From NCBI GenBank assembly GCA_964532595.1, contig CAZHIQ010000026.1, positions 1-42,134 of the forward strand: a stretch of DNA of 42,134 nucleotides, given 5' to 3'. This document shows, in pieces, positions 1 to 7,139 of the stretch. Source of the DNA: Chryseosolibacter sp964532595. GTDB lineage: Bacteria > Bacteroidota > Bacteroidia > Cytophagales > Cyclobacteriaceae. Every line of letters begins with the position of its first letter. Position 1 is the stretch's first letter. The position numbers and the translations under genes are program-made. The notes below the pieces were generated by a model, which saw only the letters and a list, made by a program, of their open reading frames with translations, was not told the DNA's origin and did no database searches.

Positions 1-171
1 GAGGTACGCGTGCCCGCCGTGGCGGGAGGTAGAAATCAAGTGATTGGTGTTTCAACGTTTGAACTTAAGACGAACTATGAAGCGCCTTTCCTGCCTGTAA
101 CTTCGGCGGGCAGGCGTAGTTCACCTTTGGCACACGCGCACCATCCACAAGAGAGCTTCAAAGGAAACGTT
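1..171. repeat. Non-coding left edge with two GC-rich hairpins
   Basis: No convincing gene is seen here. Two inverted repeats stand out. CCCGCC-GT-GGCGGG lies at 13-26, and CCTGCC (90-95) pairs with GGCAGG (109-114) across 13 bases. They resemble the short GC-rich interspersed hairpins found between genes in many Bacteroidota, or they could be part of a terminator for the minus-strand operon. Neither is followed by a T-tract in the minus direction, so a terminator is not well supported. Confidence 0.35.
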
Positions 172-546
172 TCAGACGGGGGGATGGAAAATGTCGTCCG
201 CGTAGTCGTAGAAATAGGACGCAGAGTGTCGTTGATGGAAGGCAATAGAGGTCTCGGGCACCGGGATATCGCAGGCCGGAGATACAAAACCAATAGGATA
301 ATCCTGAAGATCTACTTTAGCCGGAGGAGGAGGTGCGGGCTGATCGTCGCCGCCTTGAGCGGCCAGGAGTTTCTGCGAGAGTACGCACTGACCGTTACAT
401 AGTAGTTCGGGGCGGTCGCGGTTTTTACACGCTTTCAGGTAAGCATCGTATTGAAGGTAATACTCAACTAGAGGGAACGCCGGTCGTACCAACGCGAGCG
501 CGTAGAGTACGAGGAAAAGGGTGACAATTGGCGTTCTTAGTGTCAT
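172..546 (-). CDS. Small secreted or membrane-anchored cysteine protein of unknown function
   Basis: This encodes 124 residues from the ATG at 546. A longer reading from 570 adds eight residues, but the 546 start puts the hydrophobic stretch (about residues 6-25) at the N-terminus as a signal peptide or anchor. The mature part has the pattern C-x9-C-x3-C (C40, C50, C54), then a proline-rich linker (about 70-76), and ends in FHPPV. Small proteins with a CKN...CNG.C pattern and an FHPP tail occur in Bacteroidota, but I know of no proven role. It is the last gene of the nos cluster, 54 bases after nosY, so a role in metal handling is an inference from context and cysteine content. It may have its own promoter, because a palindrome lies just upstream (584-595). 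Confidence 0.7.
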   Translation of the reverse strand: MTLRTPIVTLFLVLYALALVRPAFPLVEYYLQYDAYLKACKNRDRPELLCNGQCVLSQKLLAAQGGDDQPAPPPPAKVDLQDYPIGFVSPACDIPVPETSIAFHQRHSASYFYDYADDIFHPPV

Positions 547-583
547 CGGCGTAAATATGGGACTTTGCAATGATTACTCCAAA

Positions 584-595
584 TGACTTTTGTCA
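584..595. promoter_or_regulatory. Palindrome TGACTTTTGTCA, possible FNR/CRP-type operator
   Basis: TGAC-TTTT-GTCA is a perfect inverted repeat in the 54-base gap between the nosY stop and the next start codon. Its centre is about 43 bases from the ATG at 546. TGA and TCA are six bases apart, as in FNR-family sites (TTGAT-N4-ATCAA). An almost identical sequence lies at 14421-14432 at the other end of the island. Regulator identity is inferred only. Confidence 0.35.
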
Positions 596-600
596 GAGGG

Positions 601-1368
601 CTACAAATCTTTCCTGGCGAAAATACGGGTGGCCACGGCAACGGGTACGATCGTCCAGAGAAACAATACACCGATCGAGAAGAGTGTTCCGGTGTAGTTT
701 CCGAAGAACTGTTTATAGAAGGCACCTGTGTATCCCATCAAGGCTGATATGTCGAGTTTAAGCAGCATGATAATACGAGCGAGATCGACAGGGTTCAGCG
801 CGACCAATGCGAGCGTTATCTTTTCTATCGGGTAATCGCTGAAGGTGAATACCACCCAGAGCAACATTCCGTCGTAGATCAGGGAGAAGTAGAACCAGAA
901 CAAGAGAGCCAGCCCGATGGCCTTTGCTTTGTCGCGGGTCAGCACCGAAGCCAGGAAGGCCAGGGATACAAACACCAGTGTCAGCATTATGCCTGTGAGC
1001 AGCAGGGTGACGCCTCCATCGGTGGCTCCGAAGAGAATAACCGGTACACCGATACCGATCGCATAAGCCAGACACAGCGAGAGGGCGAGGGCCAGGTATT
1101 CGCTGAGGAAAATAGCCCGCCTGTTTAACGGCTGGGCGAGTAGCAATTCGATGAATTCGTACGAGTTGAAGAAGTGAATGGTGGTAAAGACGATACTGAC
1201 AAGTGGAACAACCATCAAGACAACGTTGAGCAGGCTGAGGATGATCTTGCCGGGATCGCTGTCGAACTGAAACAGAACAAAAGTGCTGACCAATAGAAGG
1301 ATCGTGTAAAGGAGAATGAACCGCGTGCGCAGCAGGTCGTAAAAAACGTATTTGACAATTCTCGCCAT
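601..1368 (-). CDS. nosY: NosY, ABC-type permease for nitrous oxide reductase maturation
   Basis: This encodes 255 residues with about six hydrophobic membrane segments. The first follows the opening MARIVKYVFYDLLRTR, and the sequence ends in a short basic tail (RIFARKDL). NosY is the membrane partner of the ATPase NosF. With the periplasmic protein NosD it forms the complex that helps build the copper-sulfide centre of NosZ. The conserved FFNSYEFIELLLAQPL segment (about residues 67-82) fits the NosY/ABC-2 permease group. The gene follows nosF by one base, so the two are co-transcribed and probably translationally coupled. Length and order (nosD-nosF-nosY) are standard for clade II nos clusters. 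Confidence 0.93.
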   Translation of the reverse strand: MARIVKYVFYDLLRTRFILLYTILLLVSTFVLFQFDSDPGKIILSLLNVVLMVVPLVSIVFTTIHFFNSYEFIELLLAQPLNRRAIFLSEYLALALSLCLAYAIGIGVPVILFGATDGGVTLLLTGIMLTLVFVSLAFLASVLTRDKAKAIGLALLFWFYFSLIYDGMLLWVVFTFSDYPIEKITLALVALNPVDLARIIMLLKLDISALMGYTGAFYKQFFGNYTGTLFSIGVLFLWTIVPVAVATRIFARKDL

Positions 1369-1369
1369 T

Positions 1370-2095
1370 TCAGCGTTGGGTTACAGTAATCTTTTTATTC
1401 ATTATCATCCTCGCGATAGCTTTTCCAAGCCGCTCTTCGCCTGTTTCCATCTTGAGCTGTTCAATGGCATTGTGGTATTGAATCTTGCCTTCGAAGATGT
1501 AGACGACATCGCTTGAAAGTTCGTCGAGATCGCTCAGGATATGGGAACTGATGATGAATAATCGTCCTGCGGATTTTTCGCGTTGAATTTTTTCCTTCAG
1601 GATTTCGACGGCGAGCGGATCAAGTCCCGCCGTTGGTTCGTCGAGAATGAGGATCGGGGGGTTGAACATAAAAGCCAGGGCGGCGCTGACTTTCTGCCTT
1701 GTTCCTCCCGACATAGTGTGCAGACGTTTGTCGTATATTTTCTCGAGCTGGTACTCTTCCAGCAGGTCGGTATCAATCGGCGTGTCTGATTTTCGGATGT
1801 TGCGGATCATGTCGATCAGTTGACCAATGCGCATGTTTTCGGGGAAGTGTCCGATCTGCGGCATGTACCCGATCTTTTCGCGGTACAGCCAGTCGTTGCG
1901 AATAGACTTTCCTTCTACGCGTATATCACCTCGGGTAGGAATAACCATTCCAAGGATTGACTTGATCATCGTGGTTTTGCCGGATCCGTTGGGTCCGATC
2001 AGCGCGTAAGAGCGCGCGGCGTCAAATTGTATATTCACGTCGGCAAGCGCCTGCAGTTTCCCGAAGTGCTTGCTGATGTTTTCGAGTTCGATCAT
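1370..2095 (-). CDS. nosF: NosF, ABC transporter ATP-binding protein
   Basis: This encodes 241 residues and is a single ABC ATPase domain. Walker A is GPNGSGKT (34-41), the Q-loop glutamine is at 80, the signature reads MSGGTRQK (128-135), and Walker B with the catalytic glutamate is ILILDEP (148-154). NosF powers the NosDFY complex that assists CuZ assembly on NosZ. The start at 2095 gives the usual MIELENISKHFG opening and lies inside the 3' end of nosD, a 74-base overlap in a different frame. Such tight packing implies translational coupling. Confidence 0.95.
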   Translation of the reverse strand: MIELENISKHFGKLQALADVNIQFDAARSYALIGPNGSGKTTMIKSILGMVIPTRGDIRVEGKSIRNDWLYREKIGYMPQIGHFPENMRIGQLIDMIRNIRKSDTPIDTDLLEEYQLEKIYDKRLHTMSGGTRQKVSAALAFMFNPPILILDEPTAGLDPLAVEILKEKIQREKSAGRLFIISSHILSDLDELSSDVVYIFEGKIQYHNAIEQLKMETGEERLGKAIARMIMNKKITVTQR

Positions 2096-3317
2096 AGGGC
2101 TTCATTACAGGTGAATCGTCTTTCAGATTTTCAGGGGTGACGGCCGGGACTACTTTTTCGGCACGATCAAGCAACATGATGAGGAAACTGCGCCAGAGCA
2201 GCACGGCCGCCGGAATGCGTTCAACAATCATCGCATAAATACTTACCGGACGGTAGGGGACGTCACCAATGCCATCCCGGTCGAGGTCATAGCCCTGATA
2301 GCGGTCCCAGTAGTTTTCCTGCAACGTATTTAGCACCATCATACCGTTGGTGGTCAGGTCGAAGGTGTTGCCCGAGAAGTTGTTGCGAAAAAAGGTGTTG
2401 TCGTCACAGCTTGCCTGCAGTCGGATAGCGTAGCCATTCGCGTTGAAGTCGTTTTCGTGGAAGGTCGTTCGGCTTACGCCTTCCATATGAATGCCAATAG
2501 TGTTTTTGATAAATTGGTTGCCGGTCACCTGGCTGTCGCGGATGTCTTTCAGCAGCAGACCATAAGAGGCCCCGCCCCAGTTTCGTTCGAAGATGTTGTC
2601 GAGCATACGAACGCCGTGCGTATACATCACGGCGACGCCCGCACCATTGTTGATAAACCGATTGTTGCGGTATTCGTCGTTGTGGGAGAACATGAAGTGC
2701 AGTCCATATCGGATGTTGTCTTCACTGGTGTTTCCCGTTATGTGTGATTCGGTTACAAATTCGAAGTAGATGCCGTCACGATGTCCGCGGATGTCGTTGT
2801 TCTTCACTTGCATTCTCGTACACTTCCACATATGCACGCCGTTCCCGATTTCGTATTCCGCGCTTCCAAGGGCCTGCATTTCATTGTTTTCAACCCGGCC
2901 GTCGCTGGCGTTCGAGAAACGGATGGCAAAGAAGGTGTCATAGAACTGGTTGTCAGCGACGGTTACGTTGCGGGAGTCGTTAACGCTTACCGCCGCCAGG
3001 TCGTGAATGCTGGAAATGCCGGTCCGGATGAATCGGATGCCACGGACCGTCACGTCATGGCTGTTGATTGTAAGGATTTCGTACTTGCCTTCACCGTCGA
3101 GCACGGGAAGCCCTTCGCCAATCAATGTAACAGGACGGTCGATGACGATGTTACCTTCGCGGTAGGTACCGGTCTTTATGACAATAGTATCACCGGGGCT
3201 GGCGAGGCCGAGAGCCTGTCGCAACGCCGTGACGTCTCCTGCCGGGTCGACTGTGATGGTGTTGGCGGTGAGCAGGAGCGGGAGGCATACGGTGATAATC
3301 AGTGTGAGTCCCTTCAT
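2022..3317 (-). CDS. nosD: NosD, periplasmic beta-helix copper-site maturation protein
   Basis: This encodes 431 residues. A Sec signal peptide (about residues 1-18) is followed by a right-handed parallel beta-helix built of repeated N-x-F/I...G carbohydrate-binding/CASH-type turns from about 30 to 340. NosD is the periplasmic part of NosDFY. The C-terminal signature LLWRSF...LLDRAEKVVP...DDSPVMKPYDR is typical of NosD, and family members usually stop soon after it. Here the frame continues for about 20 more residues through the start of nosF, so the tail after MKPYDR is probably an unconserved extension produced by loss of the original stop. The start ATG shares one base with the nosL stop codon (TAATG). 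Confidence 0.94.
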   Translation of the reverse strand: MKGLTLIITVCLPLLLTANTITVDPAGDVTALRQALGLASPGDTIVIKTGTYREGNIVIDRPVTLIGEGLPVLDGEGKYEILTINSHDVTVRGIRFIRTGISSIHDLAAVSVNDSRNVTVADNQFYDTFFAIRFSNASDGRVENNEMQALGSAEYEIGNGVHMWKCTRMQVKNNDIRGHRDGIYFEFVTESHITGNTSEDNIRYGLHFMFSHNDEYRNNRFINNGAGVAVMYTHGVRMLDNIFERNWGGASYGLLLKDIRDSQVTGNQFIKNTIGIHMEGVSRTTFHENDFNANGYAIRLQASCDDNTFFRNNFSGNTFDLTTNGMMVLNTLQENYWDRYQGYDLDRDGIGDVPYRPVSIYAMIVERIPAAVLLWRSFLIMLLDRAEKVVPAVTPENLKDDSPVMKPYDRTRKHQQALRETAGACRREYTI

Positions 3318-3751
3318 TACTTAAATTGCGTGATCAGTTCTCCCCACACGAGGTAGACACCTGACAATTCTCTTTGTACGCTTTCAAGCTCTTCTTTCGA
3401 ACTAAAGGCCGCTATCTGGCTTGCCATCGGGCTCTTAATCTGAGGTGATTTCAGATAGAAAGCATCGGCTGCCGGAATCAATGTGCCCGGTTTCGCGAAA
3501 TCAACGACCAGACGGTGAGTGAATTCGCTCCCATTGGCCGCTTCGGCATTGAAGAAATTCATCATGCAATTGACATCGTCGAACTTGAAGATTTTTCCCT
3601 TGCTCGTTACGAGTTCGGCGCCAAACTTCCGGTCCATCAGGGTCATCTTGCACGCATGGCAGGCATCTTCACCATAGACCAGAGGTTCTGGCTCTACTTT
3701 GCATGAAGTCATGGCCAGGCAGACAATAATGGGGATTATCAGTTTTTTCAT
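3317..3751 (-). CDS. nosL: NosL, copper chaperone lipoprotein
   Basis: This encodes 144 residues. The signal peptide ends in a lipobox with C17 (AMTSC). The mature protein has the NosL copper site: CHAC (31-34) followed by M36, and further on a DDVNCMM segment (58-64). NosL is an outer-membrane or periplasmic lipoprotein that binds Cu(I) and hands it to apo-NosZ together with NosDFY. It overlaps the upstream membrane gene by four bases (ATGA type) and nosD by one base, which places it firmly in the same operon. Confidence 0.94.
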   Translation of the reverse strand: MKKLIIPIIVCLAMTSCKVEPEPLVYGEDACHACKMTLMDRKFGAELVTSKGKIFKFDDVNCMMNFFNAEAANGSEFTHRLVVDFAKPGTLIPAADAFYLKSPQIKSPMASQIAAFSSKEELESVQRELSGVYLVWGELITQFK

Positions 3752-4329
3752 TTCTTCTTGTCTCGTCGGTAGAAATTCCAGGCAATCGCACCAATGGCCA
3801 TTGCACCGGAGATAATGAAAATCCAGCCACCTACGTCGGGGCCGGAGAATGCAGTAAAGTTCAGTAGTTGTTTGGTGCCGATTACCGGCGGCTGGTATGC
3901 CATTCCGGGTACAATGATAGCGGCGTTAGGGTCGAGGTTATGTCCATAGTCATATCCCCACAGATAGAAATCTACGAGTGCTGCGATGGCACACGCAATA
4001 AGTATAGCGGCATAAAGTAGCGCCATGATACGCCGGTTCGCCAGTGCGGTGACCACGCCGAATGCGATCACAAAGGCGACGATGTAAATCATGTACCCAA
4101 ACTCCGGAAACATGCTCACTTCGATATGTCGCATACCGATGTAGTGATTAAGCGCGCTGATGATTTTTACGTCGCCGGTAATGTTGTTGATCCAGATTTT
4201 CATTTCGAGCCCTTCCGGATATTGGGGTGCCCACATAAGAATTCGCCACAGCGGAACAAAGTAGGCGCTAATCAGGAGCAAGGCCGAGATGGCAATCAGG
4301 ATTCGGGTTATGGGAAGAAGTTTTTTCAT
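3748..4329 (-). CDS. nosB: NosB-like four-helix membrane protein of clade II nos clusters
   Basis: This encodes 193 residues with predicted transmembrane segments at about 8-26, 77-97, 101-125 and 167-187. The loop between the first two (about 30-76) is probably periplasmic. Clade II nos clusters commonly carry a polytopic membrane gene, nosB, directly after nosZ. In Wolinella succinogenes it has been reported as needed for N2O respiration. Position, size and topology agree with that assignment. I make it from position and topology rather than a recognised motif, so the symbol is tentative. Candidate ligands include H62, H68 and H130. It overlaps nosL by four bases. Confidence 0.65.
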   Translation of the reverse strand: MKKLLPITRILIAISALLLISAYFVPLWRILMWAPQYPEGLEMKIWINNITGDVKIISALNHYIGMRHIEVSMFPEFGYMIYIVAFVIAFGVVTALANRRIMALLYAAILIACAIAALVDFYLWGYDYGHNLDPNAAIIVPGMAYQPPVIGTKQLLNFTAFSGPDVGGWIFIISGAMAIGAIAWNFYRRDKKK

Positions 4330-4394
4330 GGCGTGTCGTTAAGCATGGCCCACCCTTCTTCGAGGGCGGACCATGTAAACTTTTTGGATTAGGA

Positions 4395-6374
4395 TTACTT
4401 TCCTGCCGAAGCTGTGGCTGCCGATTTCATCTCACCGGTTCCGAATCGGATCGGAGTATTGGTTCCTGCAGGTGAGACGCGGATGTATCCCGACATTTCC
4501 TGGTGTAACGCCGAACAGAAGTCAGTACAATAGTACGGGTACACACCAGGCTTTTTAGGTGTCCACTTCAGCGTTTGCGTTTCGCCCGGCATAATCAGGA
4601 TTTCGGCGTTGTTCGCTCCTTTTATAGCGAATCCATGAGGGACGTCCCAATCCTGTTCGAGATTGGTAACGTGGAAGTAGATTTCGTCGCCTACCTGCGC
4701 CCCTTCAATGTTGTCAGGAGTCAGGTGCGAGCGAATGGCGGTCATCCACACGTGTACTTCTTTGCCCTTGCGCTCGACTTTGGTCATGCCTTCTCCTTTT
4801 GCCGCATAGGGGTGCTGATTATCCTCCAGCCGGTAGAACTTGACCGACTTGTCGGCAATCATGCTTGCAGGGATTGCCTCAGCGTAGTGCGGTTCTCCCA
4901 GCGTCGGGAAGTCAAGCAGTAATTGTATTTTATCTCCGGAGATGTCGTAAAGCTGTGCGGAGTGTGCCAACTCAGGCCCGGTAGGCAGGTAACGATCTTT
5001 GGTGATCTTGTTATAGGCGATCATGTACTTGCCGTGGGGTTTGGCGGTTGGACCACCCATCACGCTAAGGTGCCCGATCGAGTAGTAAGTAGGCACGCGG
5101 TCGAGAATCTCAAGGGTTTTTAGATTCCACTTTACGATCTCCGAAGAGACGAACATCGACGTATAGGCGTTTCCGTTGGCGTCGAATTCGGTGTGAAGAG
5201 GGCCGAGGCCAGGCTTTTGCACTTCGCCGTGAAGCGCGGCTTCGTAGCGGATTACGGGAATGCCCTCGAAATCTCCCTCGAAGTCTTCATTGGCTATGGC
5301 TGCCTGAATTTTGCTGAATGAGAACACAGGCATCGTGGCGGCAAGCTTTCCGCTGCCGACGATGTATTCGCCGGTAGGGTCTACATCAGTTCCGTGAGGT
5401 GACTTCGGGCAGGGAATGAAGTAGGCGATATCGGGGAATTCACTGATATCGAGTACACGCACTTCGGTTAGTATATTAGACGTTGCGGTGTGAGTGTGCT
5501 CGTCGTATACGTTGTGAGCATATTCAACCTTCTCGATCTTTCCCCGTCCCTGAGCCGCGTATTCTTCGGCCTTGCGCCAGTTAATCGCCATGATGAAGTC
5601 CTTGTCACGTTGTGATGCGTTGACTTCGAGCAGTGTGTGCGCTTGTTCCGTATTGTAGGTCGAGAAGAAGAACCAGTCGCGTGAAGGGCCCTTGCCACCG
5701 CGACTCAGGTCGAAGTTGAAGCCGGGTGTGCGCAGCTGGAAGCCAATACTCATACGGCCCGTTTCCTGGTCGACCTTGATGAAGCTGATCGAACCCTTAA
5801 AGTTGTCCTTGTACGAGTCGATCGGAACATCCTGGTGATTCATGGGGATACTGAAGCGCGTTCCGGCGATTACATATTCCGTATTTTCGGTGATGAAGGG
5901 CGACGAGTGGTTACCCCCGCTGTTGGGGAGTTCAATCATTTCATCCGTACGGAATGTCTGCGTGTTAATGCGAGCAACACGCGGAGTGTTGTTACCGTTG
6001 GCGAATACCCATCTTCCGTCGTGTTCGCCATTGGTGGTAGAGATCGCTACGTGGTGAAGGTCATCCCAGGGAACGAAGCCATGCGAAGTGTTCAGCATAG
6101 GCTTTGATTCTTCGCTGTATCCCCACCCATTTTCGGTCCATACCGAGAAAACCGGAATTACTTTGATGAGTCGTCCGGAGGGAACTCCGTAGACACTGAG
6201 CTGTCCGTTAAATCCACCGGATACAAAGTTGTAGAATTCGTCGTGTTGTCCGGGTGCGACATATACTCGCGCGGCGGCGTCTCCTGTTGTGGCACTTCCA
6301 GGGCCTTTTGGTTTACAATTCATGAGTGTGAGCGCAGCGATCACGCACGCCACACCAAGGTACTTGCTGTTCAT
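4395..6374 (-). CDS. nosZ: NosZ, nitrous oxide reductase, clade II (Sec-type)
   Basis: This encodes 659 residues. It reduces N2O to N2 in the periplasm. The N-terminus is a Sec signal (no twin arginine), with C20 as a possible lipid-attachment cysteine in a poor lipobox (LMNC). The seven-bladed propeller carries the CuZ histidines: H107, H108, H156, H327, H394, H435 and H496. The spacing of the first three and of the last two matches the canonical enzyme. The C-terminal cupredoxin domain has the CuA ligands H580, C616, C620, H624 and M627, in CTDFCSALHQEM. The Trp of the clade I CxWxC motif is Asp here, as is usual in clade II. The gene lies 33 bases after the cytochrome c gene and before nosB-L-D-F-Y. 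Confidence 0.97.
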   Translation of the reverse strand: MNSKYLGVACVIAALTLMNCKPKGPGSATTGDAAARVYVAPGQHDEFYNFVSGGFNGQLSVYGVPSGRLIKVIPVFSVWTENGWGYSEESKPMLNTSHGFVPWDDLHHVAISTTNGEHDGRWVFANGNNTPRVARINTQTFRTDEMIELPNSGGNHSSPFITENTEYVIAGTRFSIPMNHQDVPIDSYKDNFKGSISFIKVDQETGRMSIGFQLRTPGFNFDLSRGGKGPSRDWFFFSTYNTEQAHTLLEVNASQRDKDFIMAINWRKAEEYAAQGRGKIEKVEYAHNVYDEHTHTATSNILTEVRVLDISEFPDIAYFIPCPKSPHGTDVDPTGEYIVGSGKLAATMPVFSFSKIQAAIANEDFEGDFEGIPVIRYEAALHGEVQKPGLGPLHTEFDANGNAYTSMFVSSEIVKWNLKTLEILDRVPTYYSIGHLSVMGGPTAKPHGKYMIAYNKITKDRYLPTGPELAHSAQLYDISGDKIQLLLDFPTLGEPHYAEAIPASMIADKSVKFYRLEDNQHPYAAKGEGMTKVERKGKEVHVWMTAIRSHLTPDNIEGAQVGDEIYFHVTNLEQDWDVPHGFAIKGANNAEILIMPGETQTLKWTPKKPGVYPYYCTDFCSALHQEMSGYIRVSPAGTNTPIRFGTGEMKSAATASAGK

Positions 6375-6407
6375 ATAAGATGCAGATTAGGAAATTGAGT
6401 TCAGTTT

Positions 6408-6869
6408 TTACTGCTCGCCGTCGTTCTGACGCATGTACTCCAGAATGTCGCGGGCATCGCCGATGCTGACGTTCTGATTAGGCATGCGAACAAGACAAAG
6501 CTCTAGTAGCTTCTGCGCTTCGGGATCCTGATCGAGCATGACGTCGACATTAGTGATCATATTCATGATCCATTCGGGTTTGCGGGCTTTGGTAAGCCCC
6601 GCCCAACCCGGTCCGACGACGCGCTGATCGTCGAGGCGGTGACAGGCGCTACATTTCATTTCGTAAATGTCTTTACCTCGCTTCACTCGCCCCTGATCAA
6701 GGGGGGTGGTGAGTTCGACGTGTTTTACTTCACCGATACCTTTGCCGTCGTTTACATTGGCGGATACAGCATCGTCAAGGCGTCCGCTTCCTCCTTCTTG
6801 ATTCGGTCGATCAGGTGCACATGAAATAATCAGGGCGCTGGTTAAAAGAATTGAAAACAGTTGTTTCAT
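6408..6869 (-). CDS. Lipoprotein monoheme cytochrome c, probable electron donor to NosZ
   Basis: This encodes 153 residues. The signal peptide ends with a good lipobox (IISC, C17), so the protein should be anchored in a membrane facing the periplasm. A linker of about 45 residues is followed by one class I cytochrome c domain, with heme motif CSACH (73-77) and a likely axial methionine M129 in VRMPNQ. It is the first gene of the nosZ unit and sits 33 bases before nosZ. In clade II systems without NosR, small c-type cytochromes are thought to pass electrons from the quinol pool, via a bc1/ACIII-type complex, to NosZ. That role is inferred from position. Confidence 0.9.
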   Translation of the reverse strand: MKQLFSILLTSALIISCAPDRPNQEGGSGRLDDAVSANVNDGKGIGEVKHVELTTPLDQGRVKRGKDIYEMKCSACHRLDDQRVVGPGWAGLTKARKPEWIMNMITNVDVMLDQDPEAQKLLELCLVRMPNQNVSIGDARDILEYMRQNDGEQ

Positions 6870-6949
6870 TGGTTCACGGTTTTAGAGTATATAAAAAGGT
6901 CTTCCTTTTTTGTTGCCTGAGTTTCTGCTGCACAATCCTCCCGTTCATA

Positions 6950-6966
6950 CCGCGATCATATCGCGG
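6950..6966. promoter_or_regulatory. 17-base palindrome in the nos leader
   Basis: CCGCGAT-CAT-ATCGCGG is a perfect inverted repeat with 7-base arms. It lies in the 270-base gap upstream of the cytochrome c-nosZ operon, downstream of the predicted promoter. It could be an operator or an RNA hairpin in the 5' leader. No T-tract follows it on the minus strand, so it is not a simple terminator. Confidence 0.4.
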
Positions 6967-7049
6967 CTATTGATAGTGTCGTCCACTTGCGGGGTTTTGC
7001 GCATTCAGTCTTCCCGTGAAACCGGCCCTTAGTGAATGCGGTATATTCC

Positions 7050-7080
7050 TAAAGTTAGACGGATAAACCACTTTCACAAA
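7050..7080 (-). promoter_or_regulatory. Candidate Bacteroidetes-type promoter of the nos operon
   Basis: Read on the minus strand, TTTG (7080-7077) is followed after exactly 19 bases by TAACTTTA (7057-7050), a 7/8 match to TAnnTTTG. Transcription would start near 7043 and leave a leader of about 170 bases before the cytochrome c ATG. The rest of this intergenic region (6870-7139) shows no other gene. I found no FNR-type TTGAT-N4-ATCAA site in it. Confidence 0.5.
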
Positions 7081-7139
7081 GTCTTTTTCAGGGTTTATTG
7101 TTATTTCAAATTTGCGTTGTGTTAAAAAAAGCATGCCGG

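Noticed and set aside
2781..3356. 191-codon open frame on the plus strand opposite nosD
   Set aside because: It is antisense to a clear NosD, has no family features, and its composition follows from the nosD codons.
6870..7139. FNR/DNR-type operator upstream of the nosZ operon
   Set aside because: No TTGAT-N4-ATCAA or TGA-N6-TCA pattern was found; TTGATAGTG near 6970 has only one half-site.
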